From Leptobrachium leishanense (taxonomy: Eukaryota > Chordata > Amphibia > Anura > Megophryidae), in the NCBI GenBank assembly GCA_009667805.1, contig CM019069.1, positions 51,573,422 to 51,637,421 on the forward strand: DNA of 64,000 nt, given 5' to 3'. Below are positions 9,929-21,237 of this stretch, piece after piece. Numbering within the stretch: the stretch's first letter is position 1; every line of letters starts with the position of its first letter. Position numbers and translations under genes: made by a program. The notes under the pieces were generated by a model that worked only from the letters and a program-made list of their open reading frames with translations, searched no databases and was not told the origin of the DNA.

Positions 9929-11240
9929 CATAGTCCGTTTTTATGCTATTCCTCCTGAACCAGCTAAAAGGCATCTACAATGTCAATGCAGGAGATGAAA
10001 GAGGACCTCTTCACCCAACATAAGGGTGTGCCTGGGCACATCTGGCACACCCTGTGCGCACACCTATGAGTATAGACGCCAACAACTGCAAGGTGAAAAT
10101 GTAACGTAAAAATATGGTTAAATTTCACTATCTTCCACACCCTTAGGTTTTGCTACCAGTTTTACATTTCAGAACCACCACTAGTTTAATACCATAATAG
10201 GACACACATACATACTTCCACTGTTTCTTTAATTTTATGTAATACGCTTTGATTTCATTTCTTGAAAGTAGTTTTTTTTTTTTCCTGTTAGCATGAAACA
10301 ACATACAGCAGACACCTCAAAATAACGCAGTATATAATGTAATTACAATAACCTGCCCCTTTTCAAATCTAGAGACGACCTTGCATTCCCGTGCAGAGCA
10401 GAACGCAGAGGTTTTTTGTTTTTTTTTTTAATCTTGTAATTGAGCCAGATTATTTTAATATATTTTCTTGTAGGTTATTTTCCTGACTGGAAACACCTTA
10501 TCATCTCGCGGTGAAGCAGATCCTGAAATTGTTTCAGGCAGATAGGTGTTTTCTACTGAGATTGAACGCTCATGGTGGTTGATTAATGTGATATACATTC
10601 AGCGCTGAGGTATCTCCCTCCATCTTCTTTGTAGTTCATTTATCATACAAAGGTGGTCTCCTCGAAATATTTTTATTATTTGATTTTACTATATGCTCTA
10701 TGTTCTCCAGAGCATTGATAAAATAAGGAAATGTTTGCAGAGGAATGCATTGTGCATTCTGTTTTCTAACCCACACAGTTTCTGTGTGAAGAAATAAGTG
10801 TCAGCGGGTCTGTATATGTTGGTGTTCTAAATTACATGTCTTTGCATGTGTGTCATGTCATAGCCAACCTATTTAATTTCCCCAGCAACACATTTAAAGG
10901 GGTCCTTTCGTAACAATGTAATGCCTCTTGAACGGACTTTCTAGGGGGTCTAAATGTAACTCTTGGTAAATCCAGTCAGGTAAAAGAAACATATTAGCAA
11001 ATGATACACATCAGCTGGAGATTGAGATCAAAATAAAAGGAAAGAAGAGAAGAGGTTTTATCAGAAAAGAAGCAAAAACATCTGTCGTTCAGCTTCAAAG
11101 GCAAAAGAAGTCATTATTTGGCAACTGTTTAGAGGGACTCTACCACTAACATAAGCTGTAACTTGTGTGTATTACAAAACCAAATAACACATTATAAAAC
11201 ACATGCTGCTATTTTTTTCTTGGTTTGAAGTAATTGCATG
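9929..11240. other. No gene seen
   Basis: AT-rich, with poly(T) tracts near 10273 and 10412. Nothing identifiable apart from the possible hAT-like end near 10017-10085. Confidence 0.4.
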
Positions 11241-12123
11241 TGTAGCGCTGTTTTAGTTCTGTTGCTATAATTACCCATTTTTGGCCACCAGAGGGAGACA
11301 AGCGCAATGTAAACTATACTGGACACATTGGGACTACGTTTTCCAGCATGCTTTGGGGCAGAGACAGGAAGTGGGTGGGGAGAACCGAGAGACATCCGCA
11401 GCCTCGGAGGAGAGCCAGTGCGCGCCGAGGGGTGAACAGAGCAAGACGCACGTGAGACAGGGAACGATTGTGACCAGGCTGGAGAGCAGGTGCTGCCTTG
11501 CGGACGCTGGAGATCGGTTTCAGTGACTTGCCAGAGACCTAGTAATCCACCGCTGAGAGGTTTGCACAGACACAGAGCTGCAGATTGGACCCCGAGTTAG
11601 GAGACCGCGATGATCCAATGGGAGTGCAGGCGGTAAGCTGAAAATCTTGTTGCAAAGACGGACAAGCAAGAACAACGGATCTGGTGGCACAGAGTCCCAG
11701 CCAAATCGAGCGGAGCAGATTGTCTGGCGGATGGGTGAGAGGCCTTCCAGGCCACAGTAAAGTTAACAAAGCACACTGCAGTTTGCTTAAATCTACAGGG
11801 CCCCAACGTGACTAGTCGAAGATACACTGAATCCATTCACTGGCCAGTCTAGTACCCGGGTACCAAGACACAACCTGTACGGGACTTACACTCCGGCAAC
11901 GAAGGGGTTAAAATTTCATTTTTACCGCTGCGTGTTTCTCGCATTACGAATTCCTGTAAATATATATATATACTGTGTTTGCTTTATATATGCCAGTTTA
12001 TTTGAGACCAGTAAACTATATAACTTATAAAATCCACAACAGTGCTGGTGTATATTTATTCCCTAGTGCGGGGAGACTGACCCGAGGTTAAATTCAGCGG
12101 CTCCTCCGGGAGTGAGCGCTACA
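11241..12123. mobile_element. Solo LTR of a class I-type endogenous retrovirus
   Basis: The 883-bp block begins TGTAGCGCT and ends AGCGCTACA, a perfect 9-bp inverted terminus with TG...CA ends. It is flanked by a direct CATG (11237-11240 and 12124-12127). A 4-bp duplication is typical of class I (ERV1) insertions. TATA-like runs lie near 11960-11990 and 12018-12030. No internal region is present, so this is the usual product of LTR-LTR recombination. Orientation was not determined with confidence. Confidence 0.8.
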
Positions 12124-12127
12124 CATG

Positions 12128-13736
12128 TAAAAAGGAAAAAATAAAAGTTCAGTTTTTATCTCCGGTTTCCATTTTGTGGATTCTTCCCATGATGCAACAG
12201 TTACCAAAATATTTGCACCCGTCCCACTTTACAGTTGTGGTATAGGATAAAACAGTAGTGAAGAGGCAATGGGGTGGAGGGATGTTGAGACAAGACTGCA
12301 AGGGGTCTATTGTGTTGTCTAGGCTACCCAAGATCAGAGATGGCACCTGAATGAGATCTAATAATGGTCTAAAAGACTTCTAATCTACCCCCTGGTGGTG
12401 TCCTTTGCATATATCCACACAATTCAATCATATGAGTCAGAGTTTTGGATAAAAGACCTATTCACTTCATTCTATGTCTAATGACACACATTGAGGAACA
12501 GGTTCTGCAAAGATATTGTGGGGGCAGTTTACAACAGAAAATATCACACAAAGGATGCACAATGTGACACAGAGTAAAATATTTGAACTAAACATATAAG
12601 TGAAAAACAAAGCACATGTAAGATATCAGCAACATAAAATAAACACAATAAGGACATTTCATTTTTTGGTGGTAGCGGCCCTTTAAATAAAATCACAATG
12701 TAATTGGTAGTAGATGTAATATTACGTTACAATTGAACAAGTACTACAGGAATATTCCTTTAACGTCCCTTCCATTTGGGGAAAGCATTCAAACATGCGT
12801 CCACATAAATACGAATTGAGTCCAAAATTATTACACAAACTGGTTTATTCTCCTTTGGGGTCTGAATTTATTACGTAAACTGACTTATACTCTTAAGGAG
12901 TCTAATATAAATCATGGAATAAACCCTAATGACCTGAAGCTTTGAGATAAAATGAGGCTAAAATGTTAATCAAAGGCTATTTGCTGCATCTTAAAGTGAC
13001 ATTAAAGTCAATTTTTTTTCCCTCTCCCCAATGTAAATTAAAGCACTTACCTTAAATGAGGTCTCTTTTTGTGATCTTCTTCTTTCCCCTTCTTTTCACC
13101 CTCTTCTCCATCGATGCGGCGGGGTCTCTGATCCAGCGCTAACACCTCTGGCTCTTCTTGTCCCACGGAGTCACCAGGCGCGTCCCCACGATCCGGCGTC
13201 CATAGACTCACACTGCACGTCACGGCCGAAAATGGGTACTGCGCATGCGCGGGCCCCAAGATCCTTTGCGGCCGCCCGGGCTGTAAAGGACATTCAGCTC
13301 GTGAGTGTGCCGCGATCGGAGGCAAGTTTAAACTGCTCTTGCAGCGTTTTTTTTTTACTTTTTGCATATACAGTATCTACTGCTTGCTAGCAATAGATAT
13401 ATGCAAAAATGTTTTTGACTGCAAATATGCTTTAATAATAGCCAATAAAAACCGTTATGTATGATACGTAAGTATGTAGACTATTCTTCTTGGTTTTAAA
13501 CATTTGGAAAAGATATCTATTTCGGTACAGAGAGAACTGAAGAGGAATAGATTCTATTAGAAATAAAAGGAGGGAGAGATGACCAATATTACAGATGTAT
13601 AAGCAGGTTTTCAGACCTAGGCTCCACGCTGGCAGAATGATATACTTGACACATCGAAATTCATGTCAGGGTATTAATGATGCCCTCATTTAAAGGGTGA
13701 GATTTTGGAATCCAAGATTTGTAATAAAATAATAAT
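12128..13736. other. Unassigned region with a CpG-rich patch
   Basis: No supported gene. Sequence at 12990-13020 (AAAGTGACATTAAAGTCA followed by poly T) looks like the end of a miniature element. A GC- and CpG-richer patch lies at about 13110-13330. Open frames here lack any family signature. Confidence 0.35.
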
Positions 13737-13800
13737 AATAATATTAATAGAAACATAGAATATGTCGGGAGATAAGAACCTTTTGGCCTGTCGGGATGTA
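13737..13800 (-). mobile_element. CR1 LINE 3'-end fragment
   Basis: On the minus strand the sequence GGCCAAAAGGTTCTTATCTC followed by CCGACATATTCTATGTTTCT matches the 3' terminus of the CR1-type LINE at 37130-37918, including the start of its TTCTATGT tail. Only the terminal ~60 bp is present. Confidence 0.65.
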
Positions 13801-14126
13801 CGAGGGTCTGAGTCCAATGCGCAGCAACACAGAGATAAAGACAGAGCATAAATGTGAACAATATGGTTTATTTTAACAGCAGTAAACAAAGGATTAGGGC
13901 CAAATACTGCAGATGACTGGACTTGAGCAAAGGGAGGCTGAGGTTGAACTGGGGTACAGGGAAGCAAAACTGGATTGCTAAGAGTAGAGGACACAGGACA
14001 GAGACAGAGGGGCAAGACAGGAATTGAACTGAAACACATTGGATACAAAGGCGCACAAGAAGAAGATGTCCTGGACACAGGGCTGAAGCAGAGGTAAGGA
14101 TGACCAAGGACAAATAGAAAGGGATA

Positions 14127-15741
14127 CAGTTGTGTTCAAAATTATTCAACCCCCAATGCTGTAGGGTTTTAGGGAATTTAGTGTACATTTGTAATTGTAT
14201 TCAGAATGAAATCCTACAAGGACTTTTTAAAGAACCATATGCAACTAAAATTACATCAATTGGTTTTGAAATACAGTAGTAAATGTTTCTTTTGTGAATT
14301 CTTCATTGACACAATTATTCAACCCCTTAAAGACTACCACTCTGAAGAACAGAGGTTCATTCAAGTGTTTTCAATCAGGTATTGAAAACACCTGTGGATG
14401 TCACGGAGCAGCAATAAAGCATAATAAGCACCAATTAGGCAGCTTTAAAATGACTGTGATACTCAGCTCCTTCTAGACATTTACTGGTGTGGTTACAAAC
14501 ATGGTGAAGTCAAGAGAATGGTCCAGGAAGACAAGAGAAGAGGTGATTACTCTTCACAGGAAGGGCAATGGCTATAAGAAGATTGCAAAGATGTTAAACA
14601 TACCAAAAGAGACCATTTTGAAGCATCATTCGCAAATTCAAGGCAAAGGGCACTGTTGAAACGCTACCTGGTCGTGGCAGAAAGAAGATGCTGACTTCGA
14701 CTGCTGTGTGCTACCTGAAGCGTAGAGTGGAGAAAAGTCCCCGTGTGACTGCTGAGGAACTGAGAAAAGATTTGTCAGATGTGGGTACTGAAGTTTCAGC
14801 TCAGACAATACGGCGCACACTGCGTAATGAAGGCCTCCATGCCAGAACTCCCAGGCGCACCCCCTTGCTGTCTCCAAAGAATAAGAAGAGTCGACTGCAG
14901 TATGCCAAAAGTCATGTGGACAAACCACAGAAGTTTTGGATAGTGTTCTGTGGACTGATGAAACAAAATTAGAACTGTTTGGGCCCATGGATCAACGCTA
15001 TGTTTGGAGGAGGAAGAACAAGGCCTATGAAGAAAAGAAAACCTTGCCTACTGTGAAGCATGGCGGGGGGTCAATCATGCTTTGGGGCTGTTTTGCTTCT
15101 GCAGGTACAGGGAAGCTTCAGCGTGTGAAAGGTACCATGAATTCTCTTCAGTACCAGGAGATATTGGATGACAATGTGATGCAGTCCGTCACAAACCTGA
15201 GGCTTGGGAGATGTTGGACCTTTCAACAGGACAATGATCCCAAGCATACCTCCAGGTCCACCAGAGCATGGTTGCAGATTAAAGGCTGGAACATATTGAA
15301 GTGGCCATCGCAGTCACCTGACTTAAATCCGATTGAGAACCTCTGGTGGGACTTAAAGAAAGCAGTTGCAGTGCGCAAGCCTAAGAATGTGACTGAACTG
15401 GAGGCTTTTGCCCATGACGAATGGGCAAAGATACCCGTAGATCGCTGCAAGACACTTGTGTCAAGCTATGCTTCACGTTTAAAAGCTGTTATAACTGTAA
15501 AAGGATGTTGTACTAAGTACTAAGATTGAATGTCACTTGGGGGTTGAATAAAACTGATAATGATGTGAGCACAGAAAAGACATTTGTGGTTATTTCATTA
15601 TAAATGTTATGTTATATTTGTCTGACCTACACGTGCCTCTTTGATTTAATTGTAAGCAAGATGACTGAATGATAAAAATCTATGTCAAACTGGCCAAAAC
15701 ACTCAATTTCAGTGGGGGTTGAATAATTTTGAACACAACTG
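14127..15741 (+). mobile_element. Tc1-like DNA transposon, copy 1 (1,615 bp)
   Basis: Terminal inverted repeats read CAGTTGTGTTCAAAATTATT on both ends, flanked by the TA target dinucleotide (14125-14126 and 15742-15743). It encodes a frameshifted DD34E transposase. The termini are well preserved. Confidence 0.96.
14501..15523 (+). pseudogene. Tc1 transposase, two frameshifts
   Basis: The ATG at 14501 opens a paired-like helix-turn-helix DNA-binding half (MVKSREWSRKTREEV...). This breaks with a frameshift near 14625. The middle continues in a second frame to about 14935, where a one-base loss just after FW shifts the catalytic domain into a third frame (14936-15523). Catalytic motifs are visible: TDET after the second shift, QQDNDPKHT, and [11 protein letters not shown] with DD34E spacing. 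The C-terminus ends CCTKY. A full-length Tc1 transposase is about 340 residues, so only the reading frame is lost. Confidence 0.93.
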
Positions 15742-15772
15742 TATATACTGGCTGGAGACAAGGGCAATTATA

Positions 15773-16347
15773 CAGGGTTATTCGAAGAGAATCGAAAAGT
15801 CACCGCATGTTCGGTGACTTTTCGTTCTCTTCAATTCGGCGCGATTTGGCGATCCCATTTCAGCCACCCTGCGGTGTATTCAGCAAGCACCACAGGGCCG
15901 CCGTAGAGCAGGGAAAAGTCACCGCAAACCCAATGAACACTCACCGCAAAACCTGGCGAATGCACACTGAAACCCGCAAAAACATCTGGATTAACCCCGC
16001 CGAACACGCCGGAGAAACCCGAGCAGCCTCCGATCACAGCGCAGAGCAGCTGCCGATCACAGCACAGAGCAGCCACCGGAAAAACCCGACACCGCAGACG
16101 AATGAAGTGTAAAAAAAAAAACAGTTCGCTTGAATATTTGAAAAGTGAAACGCTGTTTGCAAAGAAACTACAGAGCGAAAATGTCTGAAATTTACATATA
16201 AGATCCAATGAATGATAATAAAAAGGGCTGTTACAGGAAAATGAAAAACGATTTAAAAATAAAACACGGAAAAAAAGTTTTGCAGAATATTATAATAAAC
16301 GGTTTATTAGATATTGAATTAAAACGGGAATATTTTTAACATTGAAG
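15773..16347 (+). mobile_element. CAGGGTTAT-family miniature element, truncated copy
   Basis: Begins CAGGGTTATTCGAAGAGAAT and matches the left two-thirds of the complete copy at 49819-50726, through TTAGATATTGAATTAAAACG and AACATTGAAG. It stops where the 21-bp minisatellite begins. The left terminus carries a short inverted repeat (GAAAAGTCACCG...CGGTGACTTTTC). It lies 30 bp from Tc1 copy 1. Confidence 0.75.
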
Positions 16348-16573
16348 ACCTCGTGGACATGCCCCAGCTCCTCGTGGATATGCCCCAGCTCCTCGTGGAT
16401 ATGCCCCAGCTCACACATGGATTTGCCCCAGCTCCTCGTGGATATGCCCCAGCTCCTCCTGGATATGCCCCAGCACATGGAATGCCCCAGCTCCTCATGG
16501 ATATGCCCCAGCTCCTCATGGATTTGCCCCAGCACATGGAATGCCCCAGCACCTCATGATAATGGCCCCAGCT
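16348..16573. repeat. 21-bp minisatellite (about 10 units)
   Basis: The unit is approximately CTCGTGGATATGCCCCAGCTC, with variants containing ACATGG. Because 21 is a multiple of three, every frame is open across it and gives repeats such as VDMPQLL. That is a consequence of unit length, not evidence for a gene. Confidence 0.93.
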
Positions 16574-16815
16574 CACCTCCGCCGCCTTTTTCGCTCCCTC
16601 AGAGCGTCCGGCGGCGCGCAGCTTGGGCGCTCACCAGGGGGAAACACGTGACCAGCTGCGATTGGCTGGTGACGTGTTTCCTCCAGGCGAGCGCCGAAGC
16701 TGCATGCTTCGGACGCTCGCAGGGAGCGAAAAACGCGGCGGAGGGTGAGACACCCACCCTTAGGGTGTCACCTGGTGCGGGCCGCACCCCCCGCCCCCAC
16801 GTAGCGACGCCACTG
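16574..16815. mobile_element. GC-rich fold-back element
   Basis: Two arms of about 90 bp (about 16574-16662 and 16664-16750) are imperfect inverted copies. Both contain CCGCCGC..TTTTTCGCTCCCT, GAGCGTCCG, GCAGCTT and GGAAACACGT. The right flank continues GTGCGGGCCGCACCC to GACGCCACTGG, which resembles hAT-type termini (CAGTGGCGTCG) when reversed. No left counterpart terminus was found, so classification is tentative. Confidence 0.65.
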
Positions 16816-17002
16816 GTATATACATTTAACGGCCGCACGCCCACGGACTTACTCTATCCAAACAAAGTTCAGAATGATGTGAAACATTGGGACTTTTTGG
16901 ATAGATTTCGATTTTCGACTATCCAGAAGTTAAAAAAATAAAAATGGTCGAAATCTAATGCAAAAGTCCTGATGTTTCACATCGGGATGTCAGATATTAA
17001 TA

Positions 17003-17620
17003 GGCTTGTGCACCGATTTTTTTTTTCGGTTCGATTCGGTTCCATTTGTTCTGATGTTTAAAATTTTCGATTGTGTAAATTTTTTTTGGAATATCGACCA
17101 TTTTTCGTATTTTCGGGTCACTTTGCTCGTTTTTTGTATCGACTTTTCGTGATTTCGGAAATTTTCTTTTTTTTCGGAACGTCTGTTCTCCTCGTTTCAA
17201 AGTGTCTAACTCTATTCGTTTTGATGTAAACTACTATGGTTTACTTTTTTATTACTTTATATATTTTTTATAATAAATTTTTGGTTTGTTTTTCGGATCC
17301 GATAATTCATTCTGTCGATACGATAATTCTGGCGATTCTATCGTGTTTTTTTTTTTTTATTAAATAAAGATCCTTTTTTTTCTTATGAATATACATTTCA
17401 CAACTTTATTTATTTAATCACATTAAAAAAATGGTATGAAAGCCAAGGAACAAAAAAAAAGAACAAAACGGTTTTAAAAAACGGTAAACTGACCCGAATG
17501 GTCTGACTTTAAAAATAAAAACCAGAACAAAAATGTTTTAAAACGGAAAAATAGTTGATCAAAATGATCTGAAATGAAAAAAAATAAATAAAATAAAATG
17601 ATTTAAAACAGACAAAAATA
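17003..17620 (-). mobile_element. Repeat A copy 2
   Basis: Reverse-strand relative of 2138-2803. Shared blocks include the poly(A)-flanked AAAAAAGGATCTTTATTTAA and the series of CAGAATTA-like motifs. The terminal part (AGGCTTGTGCACCGA on the plus strand) is more diverged. It ends directly against repeat B copy 2. Confidence 0.6.
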
Positions 17621-17628
17621 TAAATTAA

Positions 17629-18357
17629 CCCTTTCGCTGCTGAGGCATTTCACGGCTTCCCTTCACGCCTGTGTTCCTCACTGCGGTCTGCTGCTGAGCT
17701 AATTTTTAACAGTTTCGCTCCTCTTGTTTAAACGCGTTTTGAAGCCTCTTTTATAATATGACCCAGACATGTTATATATCGTTCTTTCCGGCAGACTCGG
17801 CAGATGATTCATAATATATCATTATCATATGTATGCGTCATGTCCTGTCTGTATATTATAACAAAAAATGCAATAAAATTAGAATTTTCAATGTTTGTTT
17901 TACAAGGTGTAAAGTGTTTTTTTCACATTTTAACATGCGAGTGTTTGCGGTTATATTTTATGAGTTGCGTTTGTTAAAAAAAATTGAAAAGGGGACTTGT
18001 TATATTTTTTTGGGTGACAATTACACTATTTTTAACAAACGCACCCCATACAAAAATCCTTAGTGCAGCATCATTGTTCACATTATAATTGAAATGGCAA
18101 CAATATTGCTGCATTAACAAAACAAAACAAAAAACCTGTATTTTTTTTTTATATTTTAATTTTTTTAAATTTTTAACATTGTCATGTTTGGTATTGTTGG
18201 AAAGGCCATGCTCTGGTCGATCCAAAGATACCAAACATTAACCAACCGATAACTGCCGCGGATCGGGAGATAGGGGTTCCAATGAACCCCCTATCTCCAC
18301 CATTGGTCACAGTTAGGGGTTAACTCCAGAACTGACGTCATTGTGACGAGGTCTTGG
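17629..18357 (-). mobile_element. Repeat B copy 2 (piggyBac-like, truncated)
   Basis: Starts with TTAA (17625-17628) followed by CCCTTTCGCTGCTGAGG, the terminus of the complete copy at 22038-23249. It keeps the AT-rich half and the last two or three hairpins, including the TTTGGTATTGTTGGAAAGGC stem, then stops within the hairpin that corresponds to 22503-22542. The remaining ~500 bp, including the other terminus, is absent. Confidence 0.8.
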
Positions 18358-19006
18358 GACTGTCAGCAGCTGCTGTTCCCCCACGCTGTTGTCTTCCTGC
18401 AAAGACGTGACCATGTTGGCGGGCAGCGTCTTAGCGGGCAGCGGTGGGAGAGAGAGAGCTCATAGCTGGGAGGAGGTGTTGTGTGAAGCTGCAAACAGGG
18501 ACAAATAAACTAGACCTGAGCCGCACTAAGGATCTTTGGGTTGTGTCGGAGAAGACTTCACGCAGTGCTGCCATCAATATTTTTTGATAAATTCTTGGTT
18601 ATACAATGAATGTGACTGTGGACAAAAATCCGTGTTGTTGTGACATCGCGTAAGCTTAACAAAACCAGGCCACGTCGGTAATAAAATCTCAAGTCAGTAC
18701 AACAAGGTTGTGTTAGTGTGTGACATTTTTTGGCCAGGCAGGAAGTGTAGAATGTGCAGTCACATTCATGGCCACAAATATGTTGACAAATTTATGACAA
18801 AGGGTCCATAGAAATGTCAATACATTTATGTACATATAATTTTAACAGTGTGGAAACCAAGCAATACATATTAACTTATTAAGTAAGGAAAAGCAACGCA
18901 CACAAACAGGAAAATAGTGAAAAAATAGAAAATTTATTTACAACATATGAACGGGAATATATAATATGAATCGGGAAGGGAACATGCCAAGGATGGCAAA
19001 CTGCCC
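18358..19006. other. No gene seen
   Basis: Unassigned. The segment at 18480-18560 (AATAAACTAGACC...GGGTTGTGTC) could be a worn LTR end but lacks partners in the window. The part from about 18900 (AAAATTTATTTACAACATA) probably belongs to the unit carrying the inverted SANT copy. Confidence 0.3.
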
Positions 19007-19240
19007 AACAGTTACTGGCATTTGAGGAGATGTTGGAGCTGGTCCGCATCTTGGATTGCAAAGATTATGATTGCTGTAAGGGCCCTTACGGCAGGAAGAA
19101 TAACACCCGCAAGGATCGTATCCTTGAAAAGCTACGCACCACCATCCTGGAGCTGTTCGGGAAGGACCGGACGAAGGACCATCTCCGAAAACGCTGGTCC
19201 GATCTCAAGGCACGCGAGCAGGAGCAGCTAAGGCACATTC
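19007..19240 (+). pseudogene. Inverted partial copy of the SANT exon
   Basis: On the plus strand this encodes the same domain as exon 1 of the minus-strand gene (28042-28375), from AFEEMLELVRI to RKRWSDLKAREQEQLRHI. Most residues match, and replacements such as DSK to DCK are scattered. It has no upstream start region and no splice donor; similarity stops at about 19238. It begins only ~33 bp past the stop codon of the minus-strand gene. It may be a separate truncated copy or an inverted duplication. It is not a functional gene on its own. Confidence 0.8.
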
Positions 19241-19409
19241 TGGTGACATTCGGGAGGAGGCTGCCACTGGTCTCACTGCTGCTCCAGGAGGTCTGCGGCA
19301 TTGTTTATGTGCTCCCGCAGTTCCTGGAGCAGTTCCTGTAGGGCGTTGATGGAGGTAGCTGCCAGGCGAAGCTCACCGATCGCCTCCCGTCGGCGTCTGG
19401 CTTCTCCTT

Positions 19410-19960
19410 CTATATATCCAATAAATGAAAGAAGGAAAATACAGTAAGTAAAGCAGGTTTCTATTTTTGACTGAAAGTCTTGAAAAAAATATAACAGTAG
19501 TATATACCAGTGCTGGCGGCCTCCTGAGGCTCCGACTCCTCCGACTCCTCCCCCACCACCACCGTCAGCATATCCGGTGCTATATGTAAGAAATTAAAGA
19601 AATAAAAAATACAGTAAACAACAAAACTGATTTATTTTTGAACAAAAGTCGATGCAAAATACAACAGTAAAAAAAAAAAACCTGGACTGGCGGCCTCCTG
19701 CTGCACCGGCTCCCTCTCTCCTTCGCCCTCCTCCTGGTCCTCCTCTTCCTCCTCCTGCTCCTCTTGTTCTATACATAAAAAAATTAAATTAAAATACAGT
19801 AAACAAAAAATGTTTCTGTTTTTGACCAAAAGTCGTTGCAAAATAAAACAGTATATACCAGCGCTGGTGGACGCCCGTGGCTCCTCCTCCTCCTCCACTG
19901 GGGCACTGGTCCCCGCCGGGGCAGATGCTGCTGCCTGTGCCTTCTTCTTCCTGTCTTCTG
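19410..19960 (-). repeat. Tandem exon-intron modules (three acidic exons)
   Basis: Three exons of 99, 87 and 72 nt, each phase 1 at both ends and each ending in an A-S-(T/P)-type sequence, are separated by similar introns of 90, 102 and 98 bp. The introns share GTATATACT-like starts, a CAACGACTTTTGGTCAAAAA-like middle and TACTGTATTTT near the acceptor. The pattern indicates serial duplication of one exon plus intron. Symmetric phase means any number of modules keeps the frame. Confidence 0.8.
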
Positions 19961-20023
19961 CCAAATCCAAAAAATAACACGTAAATAAAGAAGACTGGAA
20001 AAAATTGTATATCTATACACTAT

Positions 20024-20648
20024 TGAAGGAAAAGGAATCCTCAGACCACCATCTGCTGACCTATAAGAAGGACCCTATAAGTAGTTAAATAACACCCCAT
20101 GAATTATAATATTAATAGATAAATTAAGGTTTAAATATAAGAAATAGTTTTAAGATAAGTTGATAATCAGCAGTATTATAGGATTAAGTTTCACTTCTCA
20201 ATAAGTTTCCATGTCTCTGAAATGACAAAGTGCTGATGTTTGCAAATGTCTCTGAAATGACAAAGTGCTGATATTTGCAAGTGTCTCTGAAATGACAAAG
20301 TGCTGATGTTTGCAAGAAATCACATGTCTCAAGAAATCACATGTCTCGGGCCACGGGACTATCCAGAAATGCGTCACCAGACCTGTATTGAAACTGGCCA
20401 ATGAACTATGCTATGTTTTGAAATGTTAACCAATGAAATAAAGAGACAACGTTTTCGTTAGAAGCATAAAAAGTGTGTCAAAAATGTTGAAACGGCAGAG
20501 AGAAAGTGCCAGACTAAGATACATGCCTCGTGTGTTTTCTTTGAAGGATTTCTCTCTCCCTGCGCAGAAGGAGAGTTAACTCAAGGTGTGCCTAAAACAG
20601 GGTCTTAGGGGTTAAAGGACGGACAATTGGAGGCGATTATTCTCTTCA
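20024..20648 (+). repeat. 5' LTR of the class I provirus (625 bp)
   Basis: Starts TGAAGGAAAAGG and ends CTCTTCA. It contains three ~33-bp tandem units (GTCTCTGAAATGACAAAGTG...) at about 20214-20314, which may be enhancer repeats. AATAAA lies at about 20439 (CAATGAAATAAAGAG) and a TATA-like AGCATAAAAAG at about 20462. The promoter element order was not resolved. Confidence 0.93.
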
Positions 20649-20651
20649 ATC

Positions 20652-20669
20652 TGGAGGCACTGCTGACAT
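20652..20669 (+). other. Primer-binding site, probably tRNA-Thr
   Basis: TGGAGGCACTGCTGACAT starts three bases after the 5' LTR. It matches the complement of a vertebrate tRNA-Thr 3' end (TGGAGGCACCGCTGGGAT, from memory) at 15 of 18 positions. The position is seen; the tRNA identity is inference. Confidence 0.6.
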
Positions 20670-21237
20670 GAACGGTCACCCCTCGTCCTGGTGAGTATAT
20701 TGTCTTGTCTGGACGAGGGCAATGACATTGTTTATCTCGAACTAAAATTAGTTGTCCATGTCCTATAGTGTATCAGGGATACAAATTAAAAGAAAACGTT
20801 GCCAGGGGCCGTTTATTTAAAGAAGGAGTAGGTCAGGACCACACTCATAGAAGGGACATTATATGTCCAATTGATCACACCTTGCGTTAACCCTCATAAA
20901 ATGTATAGAGTATAAGAATATTAGAGTGTTAAGATTCACTGTTGAACGATCTGTAAGGTAAGACAGACGTCCCTCAGTTGTGATAATAGAGTAAATTATA
21001 TAAGTTCTTTCTTTCTTGTCCTACTCTTAAGGCAGAATTGGTCATGGCTGCCTGAAACCAGTTAACCCGTAGACGCTTGGGTCAGTGACTTTCTCATGTT
21101 TTGGGAAGACGCACAGATTTTTTTCCGTGGCAGTCGAGCACTATGAGAAAACTATCCCTTTATATTTCTTTCCTCTTGATACTAAAATATTGTAATAGAT
21201 TATCTGTTTTCTGATATTGAAACTTGTACTGGAAACA

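Noticed and set aside
16342..16941. 199-codon frame rich in SSWICPSS / MDMPQLL
   Set aside because: It is produced by the 21-bp minisatellite, whose unit is a multiple of three, followed by a fold-back element.
19594..20020. Minus-strand frames rich in Glu and Phe read through exon and intron
   Set aside because: The Glu-rich parts are real exons, but the Phe-rich extensions are intron translations. The spliced model explains them better.
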